Positions 6,219-14,001 of a DNA stretch of 16,495 nucleotides are shown in pieces (the first letter of the stretch is position 1; every line of letters begins with the position of its first letter). This stretch comes from an uncultured Lachnospiraceae bacterium (GTDB lineage Bacteria; Bacillota; Clostridia; Lachnospirales; Lachnospiraceae): assembly GCA_946533525.1 (NCBI GenBank), contig CAMNBW010000008.1:1-16495 (forward strand). Direction: 5' to 3'. Position numbers and translations under genes: made by a program. Below the pieces are notes generated by a model. It worked only from the letters and a program-made list of their open reading frames with translations. It had not been told where the DNA came from and made no database searches.

Positions 6219-7130
6219 CTAGAATTCCCCCACAATACGCACCTCCGGCTCCAGCCGGACCGAAAAGTGCCCGTTAACTCTCTCTGTCACATCATTTATA
6301 ACGTCCATAATGTCCGAGGCGCTGGCATTGTTGTAATTTATCACAAAGCCGCAGTGCTTCTCCGAGACCTTGGCTCCGCCTACACGGTAGCCTCTTAAGC
6401 CCGCATCCATTATGAGCTTCCCGGCAAAATATCCCTCCGGCCTCTTGAAGGTGCTGCCGGCGCTGGGATATTCCAGGGGCTGCTTGGATCTGCGCTCCCG
6501 GGCCAGCTCCTCCATCCTGCTCTGGATCTCTTCCTTTTTTCCGGGCTTTAACTTATAGCTTACGGAGGCAACCGCAACGGGCCTTACCTGCAGCACGCTC
6601 TTTCTGTAGCCGAATTTAAGCTCCTCGTTGCTGAAGGTGACCTTATCCCCGTCGTCGGCTATGACTTCCGCGCTCTCGACAATATCCGCCATCTCTCCCC
6701 CGTAGGCTCCCGCATTCATTATGACGGCTCCCCCTGCGGTTCCGGGGATCCCCGCCGCGAATTCAAAGCCCGTCAGGGAATTCTCAAGCGCCTCATGGGC
6801 TATGGCGGAAAGCAGGGCGCCGGCCTGCGCCGTTATCCTGTCTCCCTCTACGCTGATCTTATTGAAATTATCGTAAAGAAGGATGATACAGCCCCTGTAG
6901 CCATGATCCCCGACAAGGAGGTTGCTGCCGTTGCCGACGACCATATACTCCCTCCCGGCTTTATTGAGGTAAGCTATGACCTCCGAAAGCTCCTTTTCAT
7001 TCCCGGGAACTATGAAATAATCCGCGGGACCTCCGACCTTAAAGGTGGTATGGGCTCTCATGGGCTCGTCCCTCTTTACGCTTCCCTCCTTGACCAGAGA
7101 GGATAAATAGTCAAAAAAATATTCGCTCAT
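6219..7130 (-). CDS. murB: UDP-N-acetylenolpyruvoylglucosamine reductase
   Basis: MurB reduces UDP-GlcNAc-enolpyruvate to UDP-MurNAc with NADPH and FAD, the second committed step of peptidoglycan synthesis in the cytosol. In the 303-residue product the FAD domain shows TTFKVGGPADYF at 28-39, VVGNGSNLLV at 64-73 and IPGTAGGAVIMNAGAYGG at 128-145. FGYRKS at 173-178 carries the Tyr-Arg pair, and SAGSTFKRP at 223-231 holds the proton-donor Ser226. LEPEVRIVGE ends the protein with the conserved Glu. The short linker and the substrate-domain spacing fit the type II MurB of Gram-positives. The ATG directly abuts the glcK stop (TAGATG) without a good ribosome site, which implies coupling. Confidence 0.96.
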   Translation of the reverse strand: MSEYFFDYLSSLVKEGSVKRDEPMRAHTTFKVGGPADYFIVPGNEKELSEVIAYLNKAGREYMVVGNGSNLLVGDHGYRGCIILLYDNFNKISVEGDRITAQAGALLSAIAHEALENSLTGFEFAAGIPGTAGGAVIMNAGAYGGEMADIVESAEVIADDGDKVTFSNEELKFGYRKSVLQVRPVAVASVSYKLKPGKKEEIQSRMEELARERRSKQPLEYPSAGSTFKRPEGYFAGKLIMDAGLRGYRVGGAKVSEKHCGFVINYNNASASDIMDVINDVTERVNGHFSVRLEPEVRIVGEF

Positions 7131-8069
7131 CTACATTACCATTTTTGCCGCGCCGTATATTCCGCCGTCATTTCCCAGCACGGAGCGGACAAACTTTACC
7201 TCCTTGCAGGCATGGAATACATATTTGTCAAAATTTTTGGTAATGAAGGGGAGAATAACGTCTCCCGACATGGAGACCCCTCCGCCTATTATAAAGAGCT
7301 CAGGATTTACCACATTTGCGATAGCTGCAAGGCCTTTTCCAAGATAGGCTCCGAACTTCTCCGCCACCCTCGTGGACAGGGCGTCTCCCTTCTTGACAGC
7401 CTCCCACATATCCTTGGCATTAGGGGTAACGTCCCTCATCAGGCTGGCTTCATCGCTGCTTTCGAGCTCCTTCTTCAGCAGGCGGACAATACCGGTCGCC
7501 GAGCCGTACTGCTCAAGACAGCCGCAGTTGCCGCAGTTGCAGGACTCTGTCTCCTCATCGTTTATGTGGATATGGCCGATCTCCCCCGCGGAACCCGAAG
7601 CTCCCGCATATATATTTCCGTCTACAACGATACCTCCGCCTATACCGGTCCCGAGGGTCACCATGACGATGTTATTATAGCCCTTTCCGCTTCCGGCCCA
7701 GGCTTCTCCGAGAGCGGCCACGTTGGCATCGTTGCCGGCCCTTACCTTTATGCCTCCAAGGTGTCCCGAAAGCTCCTCGCTCACATTAAAGACCCTGTTC
7801 CAGCCGAGATTTACCGCTTTATTTATTACTCCGTCGTCATCCACCGGACCGGGCAGCCCTATGCCGACTCCAATAACATCCTCTGCCGTACAGCTCTGCT
7901 CAGCCATCTTTGCCTTAATGGATTCGGCAATATCCGGCAGCACATGTTTTCCGTCCTCTTCGGTCCTCGTAGGTATGGACCACTTTTCCTTAAGCTTTCC
8001 GTCGGCGTCGAACATTCCGAGCTTTACCGATGTTCCGCCTACATCAACACCAAAAACTATTTTCCCCAT
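7131..8069 (-). CDS. glcK: ROK-family glucokinase
   Basis: This cytosolic enzyme should phosphorylate glucose with ATP to glucose-6-phosphate. The 312-residue product opens with the phosphate-binding loop GVDVGGTSVKLG (7-18). GNDANVAALGE at 112-122 holds the catalytic Asp114, TLGTGIGGGIV at 138-148 is the second phosphate loop, and GEIGHIHI at 162-169 is followed by the ROK zinc site CNCGNCGCLEQ (177-187), a CxCGxxGCxE pattern. These point to a kinase and not a ROK repressor, since there is no N-terminal HTH. Glucose is the likeliest substrate; other hexoses such as mannose or N-acetylhexosamines cannot be excluded. The ATG overlaps the hprK stop (TAATG). Placement between hprK and murB joins sugar entry, the HprK sensor and wall synthesis in one transcript. 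Confidence 0.92.
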   Translation of the reverse strand: MGKIVFGVDVGGTSVKLGMFDADGKLKEKWSIPTRTEEDGKHVLPDIAESIKAKMAEQSCTAEDVIGVGIGLPGPVDDDGVINKAVNLGWNRVFNVSEELSGHLGGIKVRAGNDANVAALGEAWAGSGKGYNNIVMVTLGTGIGGGIVVDGNIYAGASGSAGEIGHIHINDEETESCNCGNCGCLEQYGSATGIVRLLKKELESSDEASLMRDVTPNAKDMWEAVKKGDALSTRVAEKFGAYLGKGLAAIANVVNPELFIIGGGVSMSGDVILPFITKNFDKYVFHACKEVKFVRSVLGNDGGIYGAAKMVM

Positions 8070-9007
8070 TATTCAGACTCCCCCCTCTTCTTTGCCAGAT
8101 TTTCCTGAACACGCTTATATAATTCCTTGGCTGCGTTATAGCCCATCTTCTTCTGACGATAGTTGACGGCCGCCGTCTCGCATATGATGGCGAGGTTTCT
8201 TCCGGGCCTTATCGGAATATTGTGGCAGACTATCTTGTTTCCGAGATATTCCGTATACTCCTCCTCGAGACCCAGCCGGTCATAGTCCTTGTCCTTATCC
8301 CAGTCCTCAAGCCTTATGACCATGTCGATATTGTGCTCGTCCTCAACCGAGGATGCTCCGAAAAGAGCCATGATGTCTACTATGCCTATTCCTCTAAGCT
8401 CTATAAAATGCTTTGTGATGTCCGGGGCCGAGCCTACAAGCTGGTCATCGGAGACCTTTCTTATCTCTACCACGTCGTCGGTTATAAGGCGGTGTCCTCT
8501 CTTTACCAGCTCCAGAGCCGCTTCGCTCTTACCTATGCCGCTTTCACCGGTTATCAGCACTCCCTCACCGAAGACATCCACCAAAACTCCGTGTATGGAA
8601 ATACAGGGGGCAAGACGCCAGCTCATGAAGCGGATAAGCTCCGACTCGAATTCCGAGGTCGCTCTCGAGGTCTGAAGTATCGGAACGGAGTACTTGGTCG
8701 CCTTCTCCAGAAATATCTCATCGGGAGTAATATCCCTGCAGAAGATAACGCAGGGTATATCGTTGGACAAAAGCTCGTCAAAGATCTTTTCCTTGGTTTC
8801 CTTTTCCATGGTCTCCATATAGGAAGCCTCGACAAAACCTATGATCTCCACACGGTTCCTGTCAAAATGCTCGAGGTACCCCGTAAGCTGCAGAGACGGT
8901 CTCAAAATATCCGGGACGGTTATCTTTCTCTTTTCCAGGTCCACCTCGGGATTTAGAACCGTAAGATTCATTTTTTCTATGAGATTTGTAAGCTTTACGT
9001 CTGCCAT
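8069..9007 (-). CDS. hprK: HPr kinase/phosphorylase
   Basis: HprK phosphorylates Ser46 of HPr and Crh using ATP when glycolytic intermediates are high, and reverses this when phosphate is high. It thereby controls CcpA-dependent catabolite repression. The 312-residue product has the N-terminal MurF-like domain (about 1-125) and the C-terminal kinase domain with catalytic His139 in SIHG, Walker A GESGIGKS at 154-161, ITDDVVE at 175-181, and the family signature ELRGIGIVDI at 203-212. RPGRN near 268 is also conserved. The ATG at 9007 has AGGAGGGA at good spacing. It is first in the operon with glcK, murB, rapZ, whiA, the crh-like gene and the lipid kinase. A potential substrate, the Crh-like protein, is thus encoded on the same transcript. 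Confidence 0.96.
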   Translation of the reverse strand: MADVKLTNLIEKMNLTVLNPEVDLEKRKITVPDILRPSLQLTGYLEHFDRNRVEIIGFVEASYMETMEKETKEKIFDELLSNDIPCVIFCRDITPDEIFLEKATKYSVPILQTSRATSEFESELIRFMSWRLAPCISIHGVLVDVFGEGVLITGESGIGKSEAALELVKRGHRLITDDVVEIRKVSDDQLVGSAPDITKHFIELRGIGIVDIMALFGASSVEDEHNIDMVIRLEDWDKDKDYDRLGLEEEYTEYLGNKIVCHNIPIRPGRNLAIICETAAVNYRQKKMGYNAAKELYKRVQENLAKKRGESE

Positions 9008-9037
9008 CTGTCCCTCCTGTTAGGTAATTATTATCCA

Positions 9038-9066
9038 ATTTTAGCATTTATACAGAGGCTTATCAA
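9038..9066 (-). promoter_or_regulatory. Promoter of the hprK operon overlapping the uvrC stop
   Basis: TTGATA (9066-9061), a 17-base spacer, then TAAAAT (9043-9038), with TGC directly before it forming an extended -10. The -35 overlaps the uvrC stop codon at 9065-9063. Start of transcription should be near 9031, about 24 bases before the ATG. There is no terminator between uvrC and this promoter, so read-through from uvrC is also expected. Confidence 0.7.
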
Positions 9067-10994
9067 GAATCCTCACCGGGTTCCGACGCCGGCTCATAGG
9101 GCGTTTCATCCCGCATTATATTGCCTTTTTTCCTGGCTTCGAAGAAGTCCCTGACGGCCTTTGCCGCCCTTACATTCATCCCCGGCGCGGCAGCCAGCTC
9201 CTCATCCGTAGCCTCCGCCACCGCCTCTATGGAGCCGAATTCCTTCATCAGCGCCTTTCTGCGCTTATCGCCGATGCCCTGAATGTCGTCCAGGATCGAA
9301 TGTATCTGCGCATTGGACCTTAAATTCCTATGGTAGGTTATGGCAAATCTGTGGGTCTCGTCCTGAATTCTCGTTATAAGGTGGAAGCTCTCGGAGTGTG
9401 TGTCGATGGGCTGCTCCACGTTGTTGTAATATATTCCCCTGGTCCTGTGCCGGTCATCCTTGACCATGCCCGCCACCGGAATATCCAGCCCCAGCTTCTC
9501 CAGCACCTCGAGGGCTATATTGACCTGTCCGCGGCCTCCGTCCATAAGGATAAGGTCGGGATAGCGGGTAAAGGAATCCTCAGTTTTCTCAGAGCCCTCA
9601 GCATTCTTAAGCCGGGTAAACCTCCGGGTCAGGACTTCGTTCATCGAAGCGTAGTCGTCCGGGCCCACCACAGTCTTTATCCTGAACTTCCTGTAATCCG
9701 ACCTCCTGGGCCTTCCGTTTTCAAAGACCACCATGGAGCCGACGGATTCGAAGCCGCTTATATTCGAGATGTCGTAGGACTCTATCCTTACCGCATTGTC
9801 AAGTCCGATAAGGTCCGCGATCCCCTGCGCAGCCCGGGTAGTCCGCTGCTCTTCCCGCTCAAGCTTTTCGGAATCGGTGGTCAGGACTATTTCGGCGTTC
9901 TTCTTTGTAAGCTCCACCAGCTTTTCCTTTATGCCCCGCCTCGGCACAAGTATGCTGACCTTGCTGCCGCGTTTTTCGCTGAGCCACTCTTCGGCCACCT
10001 CCCTGTCCTCTATCTCCTGCTCCACCATGATCTGGGGAGGGATGAAGGGCGTTCCGGTGTAGAACTGCTTTAAGAAGCTGCCCAGAATGTCAGCGTCCCC
10101 GGTGCCGGCGGTCTCTGTCATATAAAAATGATCCCGGCCGATTATCCTGCCGTCCCGCACGAAAAATATGGCGACAACGGCGTTCTTTTCGTTTCTCGCC
10201 ATGGCGATAACGTCCCTGTCGGCTCCGTCGGAGCTCGTTATCTTCTGCTTCTGGGCCACATCCCTGACCGAATTTAAAAGATCCCTGTAGCTTGCGGCAT
10301 CCTCGAAGCGAAGCTCCTCTGAGGCCTTGAGCATGTTTTCCTCCAGCATGTTCAGGATGGGCCTGTAATTTCCCTCCAGAAAGTCCAGCGCTCCCCGGAC
10401 ACCCTCATTGTATTTCTCCGCGTTGGTACAGCCGCTTCTGCACGGAGCCTGGCACTGGTGTATCTGGTAATTCAGGCAGGGTCTCTCCTTGTCTATATCT
10501 CTAGGCAGAACCCTGTTGCAGGTACGGAGCTGGTATATCTTATTTATGAGCTCTATGGTCTCCCTCACGCTGTAGGAGCTCGTATAGGGGCCGTAGAGCT
10601 TTGCCTTGGTCTTTGCGGCTCCTGTATCGCCATGGGGCTTTCTTGCAAAAAGTATCCGCGGATACTCCTCATTGACCGTGACCTTTATATAGGGATAGCT
10701 CTTGTCGTCCCGGAGCATCGTATTGTACTGGGGCCGGTGCTCCTTGATAAGATTGCACTCGAGCACAAGGGCCTCGAGCTCCGAATCCGTCACGATATAC
10801 TCAAAATAATTGATATGCGAGACCATCTTTTCGATCTTCGCGCTTTTCTTCGTAGCCCGGAAATAGGAGTGGACCCTGTTAAAAAGGTTTATGGCCTTGC
10901 CGACGTAGATTATCTCGTCGTTCTTTGCGTGCATTATATAAACTCCCGGTTTTTTCGGAAGCTTTTTCAAATTCTCTTCAATGTCAAATTCCAT
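9063..10994 (-). CDS. uvrC: UvrC, excinuclease ABC subunit C
   Basis: UvrC makes both incisions around a DNA lesion in nucleotide-excision repair with UvrA and UvrB. The 643-residue product has normal length. Domains in order: GIY-YIG nuclease at about 14-95 (PGVYIMH, then EIIYVGKA, for the 3' cut); a Cys-containing stretch with CLNYQIHQCQAPC near 169-181; the UVR motif near 200-240, which pairs with UvrB; the RNase H-like domain, with YDISNISG and LILMDGGRGQVN (for the 5' cut); and tandem helix-hairpin-helix near 575-620 (DDIQGIGDKRRKALMKEFGS). The ATG gives the expected family N-terminus, yet no ribosome binding site precedes it. An extended -10 six bases upstream suggests a leaderless mRNA. 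Confidence 0.96.
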   Translation of the reverse strand: MEFDIEENLKKLPKKPGVYIMHAKNDEIIYVGKAINLFNRVHSYFRATKKSAKIEKMVSHINYFEYIVTDSELEALVLECNLIKEHRPQYNTMLRDDKSYPYIKVTVNEEYPRILFARKPHGDTGAAKTKAKLYGPYTSSYSVRETIELINKIYQLRTCNRVLPRDIDKERPCLNYQIHQCQAPCRSGCTNAEKYNEGVRGALDFLEGNYRPILNMLEENMLKASEELRFEDAASYRDLLNSVRDVAQKQKITSSDGADRDVIAMARNEKNAVVAIFFVRDGRIIGRDHFYMTETAGTGDADILGSFLKQFYTGTPFIPPQIMVEQEIEDREVAEEWLSEKRGSKVSILVPRRGIKEKLVELTKKNAEIVLTTDSEKLEREEQRTTRAAQGIADLIGLDNAVRIESYDISNISGFESVGSMVVFENGRPRRSDYRKFRIKTVVGPDDYASMNEVLTRRFTRLKNAEGSEKTEDSFTRYPDLILMDGGRGQVNIALEVLEKLGLDIPVAGMVKDDRHRTRGIYYNNVEQPIDTHSESFHLITRIQDETHRFAITYHRNLRSNAQIHSILDDIQGIGDKRRKALMKEFGSIEAVAEATDEELAAAPGMNVRAAKAVRDFFEARKKGNIMRDETPYEPASEPGEDS

Positions 10995-11000
10995 GAGGAT

Positions 11001-11009
11001 ATTGTATCA
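11001..11009 (-). promoter_or_regulatory. Extended -10 placed for a leaderless uvrC mRNA
   Basis: The minus strand reads TGATACAAT (11009-11001), a TGn-extended -10 with TACAAT. Only six bases separate it from the uvrC ATG at 10994, so transcription would start at or next to the A of the start codon. No convincing -35 is seen 17 bases further up, where a hairpin arm lies. Confidence 0.5.
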
Positions 11010-11020
11010 TAAATATTTTT

Positions 11021-11053
11021 TGAGCCGGACACTAATTTACAGTATCCGGCCCA
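11021..11053 (-). other. Hairpin downstream of mmsB without a T tract
   Basis: On the minus strand GCCGGATAC (11050-11042) pairs with GTGTCCGGC (11032-11024). The stem can lengthen with flanking TTGG and TCAA pairs to about 13, with G-U pairs. The bases after the 3' arm are A-rich, not T-rich, so it is not a standard terminator on either strand. It may protect the 3' end of the sugar operon mRNA. Confidence 0.5.
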
Positions 11054-11096
11054 AAGGCATGAAACAAATGAAAAAAATGGTTTTGAAGCTTTTTTC

Positions 11097-12248
11097 TTAT
11101 GATGACTTCCTCTTTGAAACTACGTCGAAGATAACCGCTATAAGAAGAACTCCGCCCTTAACAACTCTCTGCCAGTTCATGTCCACACCCATGATGGACA
11201 TACCCAGGTTCAGGACACCCATCAGGATAGCTCCGATAACAACTCCGGTGGTGGTTCCTATTCCGCCGTATGCCGAAGCACCTCCGATGAAGCAGGATGC
11301 GATGGCGTCCATCTCGTAGTTGGTACCGGCTGTCGGGTTAGCCGAATTCAGTCTCGCCATGATGATGAAGCCGGCGATGGAGGAAAGGAAGGCTACGTTT
11401 GTATAGGCTATGAAGTAAACCTTATTGGTATTGATACCGGACATCTCCGTTGCTGCCTCGTTTCCGCCGACTGCGTAGAAATAACGTCCTGTGGTAGTCT
11501 TGCTGGTTATGTAGGTATAGATAAGTACGATAACCGCTACCCAGATAAGGATTACGGGAATTCCCTGATATTTAGCCAGCTTATACATGAAGAAGATAAC
11601 TACCGCGCAGATGATAACCGTCTTAGCCATCATTGCTGAGAAGGAGCCTGCCTCATAGCCCTTCTTGATCCTCTTTGCTCTCGCGGATAACTGTGCGCCA
11701 ATATAGGCAACGCAGATGATTATACCTACTGCAAAACAGGTTATGTTGAAGCCGTTTCCTCCGAAGAAATCAGGTACATAGCTGTTGAATATGTTGTTGA
11801 AGGCGTCAGGCATGGGCGAAATCGTAAGACCCTGAAGGATAACGTTGGAAAGTCCTCTCCACATATACATACCTGCAAGGGTCGTGATGAAAGGAGGTAT
11901 CCTCTGATAAGCTATCCAGTAAGCCTGCCAGGCTCCGATCAATGTACCGATGACCAGGCAGATCAGCATTGCAACAGGAATGGCTACGTTGTGGTTTACC
12001 ATCAATATGGCGCCTACCGCACCTACCAGACCTACTATCGAACCAACCGAAAGGTCGATGTTACCTCCGGTAAGGATACATAAGAGCATACCCATTGCGA
12101 TTACGAACACGTATGCGTTCTGAGCTATTACGTTATTAACATTCTGAGGGAATAAGAGCTTTCCCTGTGTAGCTACCGTGAAAAATATAATAACAATGAC
12201 TGTAGCAATGGTCATCGCATATTTAGTTAATACACTTTTAACATTCAT
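11097..12248 (-). CDS. mmsB: Monosaccharide ABC importer permease (MmsB/GguB/XylH-like)
   Basis: The 383-residue product is a very hydrophobic CUT2 permease that would form the membrane channel of the importer as a dimer. An N-terminal basic start (MNVKSVLTKY) leads into roughly ten membrane segments. The family signature TGGNIDLSVGS lies near 60-70 and GWQAYWIAY-type coupling residues follow near 105-120. The late part has YAVGGNEAATEMSGIN, then ASCFIGGASAYGGIGTTTG. The central polar stretch with AKRIKKGYE (about 195-206) is the enlarged cytosolic loop typical of XylH/GguB permeases and longer than in RbsC. The ATG at 12248 has GGGAGGGAG five bases upstream. It is the last gene of the chvE-mmsA-mmsB operon, separated from mmsA by 105 bases of structured RNA. 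Symbol from overall family match; xylH is the alternative name. Confidence 0.88.
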   Translation of the reverse strand: MNVKSVLTKYAMTIATVIVIIFFTVATQGKLLFPQNVNNVIAQNAYVFVIAMGMLLCILTGGNIDLSVGSIVGLVGAVGAILMVNHNVAIPVAMLICLVIGTLIGAWQAYWIAYQRIPPFITTLAGMYMWRGLSNVILQGLTISPMPDAFNNIFNSYVPDFFGGNGFNITCFAVGIIICVAYIGAQLSARAKRIKKGYEAGSFSAMMAKTVIICAVVIFFMYKLAKYQGIPVILIWVAVIVLIYTYITSKTTTGRYFYAVGGNEAATEMSGINTNKVYFIAYTNVAFLSSIAGFIIMARLNSANPTAGTNYEMDAIASCFIGGASAYGGIGTTTGVVIGAILMGVLNLGMSIMGVDMNWQRVVKGGVLLIAVIFDVVSKRKSS

Positions 12249-12278
12249 TATATCTCCCTCCCTTTAATCATATGTAAC

Positions 12279-12303
12279 GGCATGACTCCTGCGTCGTCCT
12301 GCC
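12279..12303 (-). other. Second intercistronic hairpin between mmsA and mmsB
   Basis: On the minus strand GGCAGGAC (12303-12296) pairs with GTCATGCC (12286-12279) with one mismatch, around a nine-base loop. It lies about 30 bases before the mmsB start and 10 bases after the larger hairpin. No T tract follows, so it is more likely an mRNA stability or translation element than a terminator. Confidence 0.4.
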
Positions 12304-12312
12304 AAATCGTCC

Positions 12313-12350
12313 GGTGCGATGCAAAATTATGACTTCGTCATAATCGCACC
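12313..12350 (-). other. Intercistronic two-part stem-loop directly after mmsA
   Basis: The outer arms GGTGCGAT (12350-12343) and ATCGCACC (12320-12313) are perfectly complementary. Inside, ATTATGAC and GTCATAAT (12344-12337 and 12333-12326) form a second perfect stem with a GAA loop; a few bases bulge on the 3' side. The outer arm overlaps a GGAGG ribosome site next to the mmsA stop. No T tract follows. Confidence 0.6.
12327..12341 (-). other. Four-codon reading frame with strong ribosome site (M-T-K-S)
   Basis: Directly after the mmsA TAG, GGAGG (12353-12349) is followed seven bases later by ATG ACG AAG TCA TAA (12341-12327). Start, spacing and stop are all good. The frame sits wholly inside the inner hairpin. 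It may be an accident of the palindrome, or a translated mini-frame that affects the mRNA between mmsA and mmsB. Confidence 0.3.
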
Positions 12351-12353
12351 TCC

Positions 12354-13910
12354 CTAAGCGCTTTTTGCGTCCTTGGTGCTGACTATCTTTGCCATGATGC
12401 TCTCCTGGGTCGCCTCCTCGGCACTGAGCTCACCGACCATTCTGCCCTCGTTCATGACATAGATCCTGTCGCTCATTCCCAGTACCTCGGGCAGCTCGGA
12501 TGAAACCATGATTACTGATTTTCCTTCCGCTACCAGGTCGTTGATAATACAGTAGATCTCATACTTGGCACCTACGTCTATACCTCTTGTGGGCTCGTCG
12601 AGGATCAGTACGTTGGGATCCGCGAACATCCACTTTGCCAGCAGGACCTTCTGCTGATTTCCGCCGGACAGATTTCCGACGTTCTGCTCGACCGTAGGAC
12701 ATTTTGTATGCAGCTTGGCCGCATAATCCTGAGCTACATGGTACTCAAGGTCGCTGTCTATCACACCGTTTTTAGAGCTTACTCCCGCCATATTGGCAAG
12801 GGAAGTATTTATCTTTATCGAGTTGGACAGGATAAGGCCGTTGCCCTTTCTGTCCTCAGTTACATAGGCTATCTTGTTTTCGATGGCCTCTCTTGTATTC
12901 TTCGGATGGATCTCCTTTCCGTCCATGTAAAGCTGGCCGGAAATATTTGTCCCGTAAGACTTACCGAAAATACTCATCATAAGCTCGGTTCTGCCGGCGC
13001 CCATAAGTCCTGCAACGCCTACAACCTCTCCCTTATGAATCTTGAAATCTATATTGTCGCATACCTTTCTTTCGGAATATAAAGGATGGTAAACCGTCCA
13101 GTTCTTTACCTCCAGAGCTACGGGAGCGCCCGAGAAGTCCTTCTTTTCCCTCTTGGGGAAACGGTTTGTAAGCTCACGGCCTACCATTCTCTGAATGATG
13201 ATGTCGTCCGTGATCTCATCCTTACCCTTCACCATGGACTCTCCGATCGTGGAACCGTCTCTCAGGATTGAAATTGTATCTGCGACATATGAAATCTCAT
13301 TGATCTTATGAGATATGATGATCGATGTCATTCCCTGCTTTTTGAAGTCCAGAAGCATATCCAGAAGCGCCATGGACTCTGTTTCATTAAGCGAGGAAGT
13401 GGGCTCATCAAGGATAAGAAGCCTTGCGTTCTTTGAAAGCGCCTTCGCTATCTCGACCAGCTGCTGCTTACCTGTTCCTATATCCTTAATAAGCGTTCTG
13501 GGAGACTCGTTTAAGCCAACCATCTTAAGATATTTGGAGGCCTCGTTATACTCCTCGTCCCAGTTGATATTGTATTTTGATCCCTTTTCATTTCCGAGGA
13601 ACATATTCTCGGCTATGGTCATATAGGGTATCAGTGCGAGCTCCTGATGTATAACCGCGATACCTTTGAGCTCTGACTCTTTGATATTCTTAAACTTTTG
13701 AACCTCTCCGTCATAAATAACGTTTCCGGTATATGAACCGTAGGGCCATGTTCCGGAAAGAACCTTCATAAGCGTTGATTTGCCGGCGCCGTTCTCTCCT
13801 ACAAGTGCATGGATCTCACCCTCCTGCACTTCAAAATTTACATCGTCGAGTGCCTTTACGCCAGGAAAGGTCTTGGTTATATGATCCATTTTAAGTAAAA
13901 CTTTTCCCAA
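12354..13910 (-). CDS. mmsA: Monosaccharide ABC importer ATPase, double-domain (MmsA/GguA/XylG-like)
   Basis: The 518-residue product has two fused ABC domains, as in CUT2 importers. Domain 1 carries Walker A GENGAGKST (38-46), a degenerate signature GTGKQQLVEIAKAL (145-158) and Walker B LLILDEPTSSLNE (164-176). Domain 2 carries a degenerate Walker A, GLMGAGRTE (301-309, Arg for Lys), but a good signature LSGGNQQKVLLAKW and Walker B LILDEPTRGIDVG. This mixture is normal for the family: the domains form composite ATP sites. The protein powers uptake of a monosaccharide such as xylose, glucose, galactose or arabinose at the cytosolic face. The start is a TTG at 13910 with AGGAGGG seven bases upstream; the later ATG at 13889 has no such site. 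A strong terminator lies between chvE and this gene, so expression depends on read-through. Confidence 0.92.
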   Translation of the reverse strand: MGKVLLKMDHITKTFPGVKALDDVNFEVQEGEIHALVGENGAGKSTLMKVLSGTWPYGSYTGNVIYDGEVQKFKNIKESELKGIAVIHQELALIPYMTIAENMFLGNEKGSKYNINWDEEYNEASKYLKMVGLNESPRTLIKDIGTGKQQLVEIAKALSKNARLLILDEPTSSLNETESMALLDMLLDFKKQGMTSIIISHKINEISYVADTISILRDGSTIGESMVKGKDEITDDIIIQRMVGRELTNRFPKREKKDFSGAPVALEVKNWTVYHPLYSERKVCDNIDFKIHKGEVVGVAGLMGAGRTELMMSIFGKSYGTNISGQLYMDGKEIHPKNTREAIENKIAYVTEDRKGNGLILSNSIKINTSLANMAGVSSKNGVIDSDLEYHVAQDYAAKLHTKCPTVEQNVGNLSGGNQQKVLLAKWMFADPNVLILDEPTRGIDVGAKYEIYCIINDLVAEGKSVIMVSSELPEVLGMSDRIYVMNEGRMVGELSAEEATQESIMAKIVSTKDAKSA

Positions 13911-13942
13911 ATCTCATCCCTCCTGCTTCATGCCATTTCCTT

Positions 13943-13977
13943 AAAAAAGCGGAGGCGGGCTTTTCGCCGCCCCCGCT
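13943..13977 (-). terminator. Intercistronic terminator between chvE and mmsA
   Basis: On the minus strand AGCGGGGGCGG (13977-13967) pairs over 11 positions, with one G-T, with CCGCCTCCGCT (13958-13948) around the loop CGAAAAGC, followed by five more T residues (13947-13943). This is a strong rho-independent terminator inside the operon. It would let most transcripts end after chvE, giving more binding protein than ATPase and permease. Confidence 0.85.
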
Positions 13978-14001
13978 CAAAATACTCAACCCAAGTCGAA
14001 A

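Noticed and set aside
11070..11099. A-rich and T-rich tracts after the mmsB stop as a terminator
   Set aside because: The possible stem is only A-T pairs with no GC core, so I do not call it a terminator.
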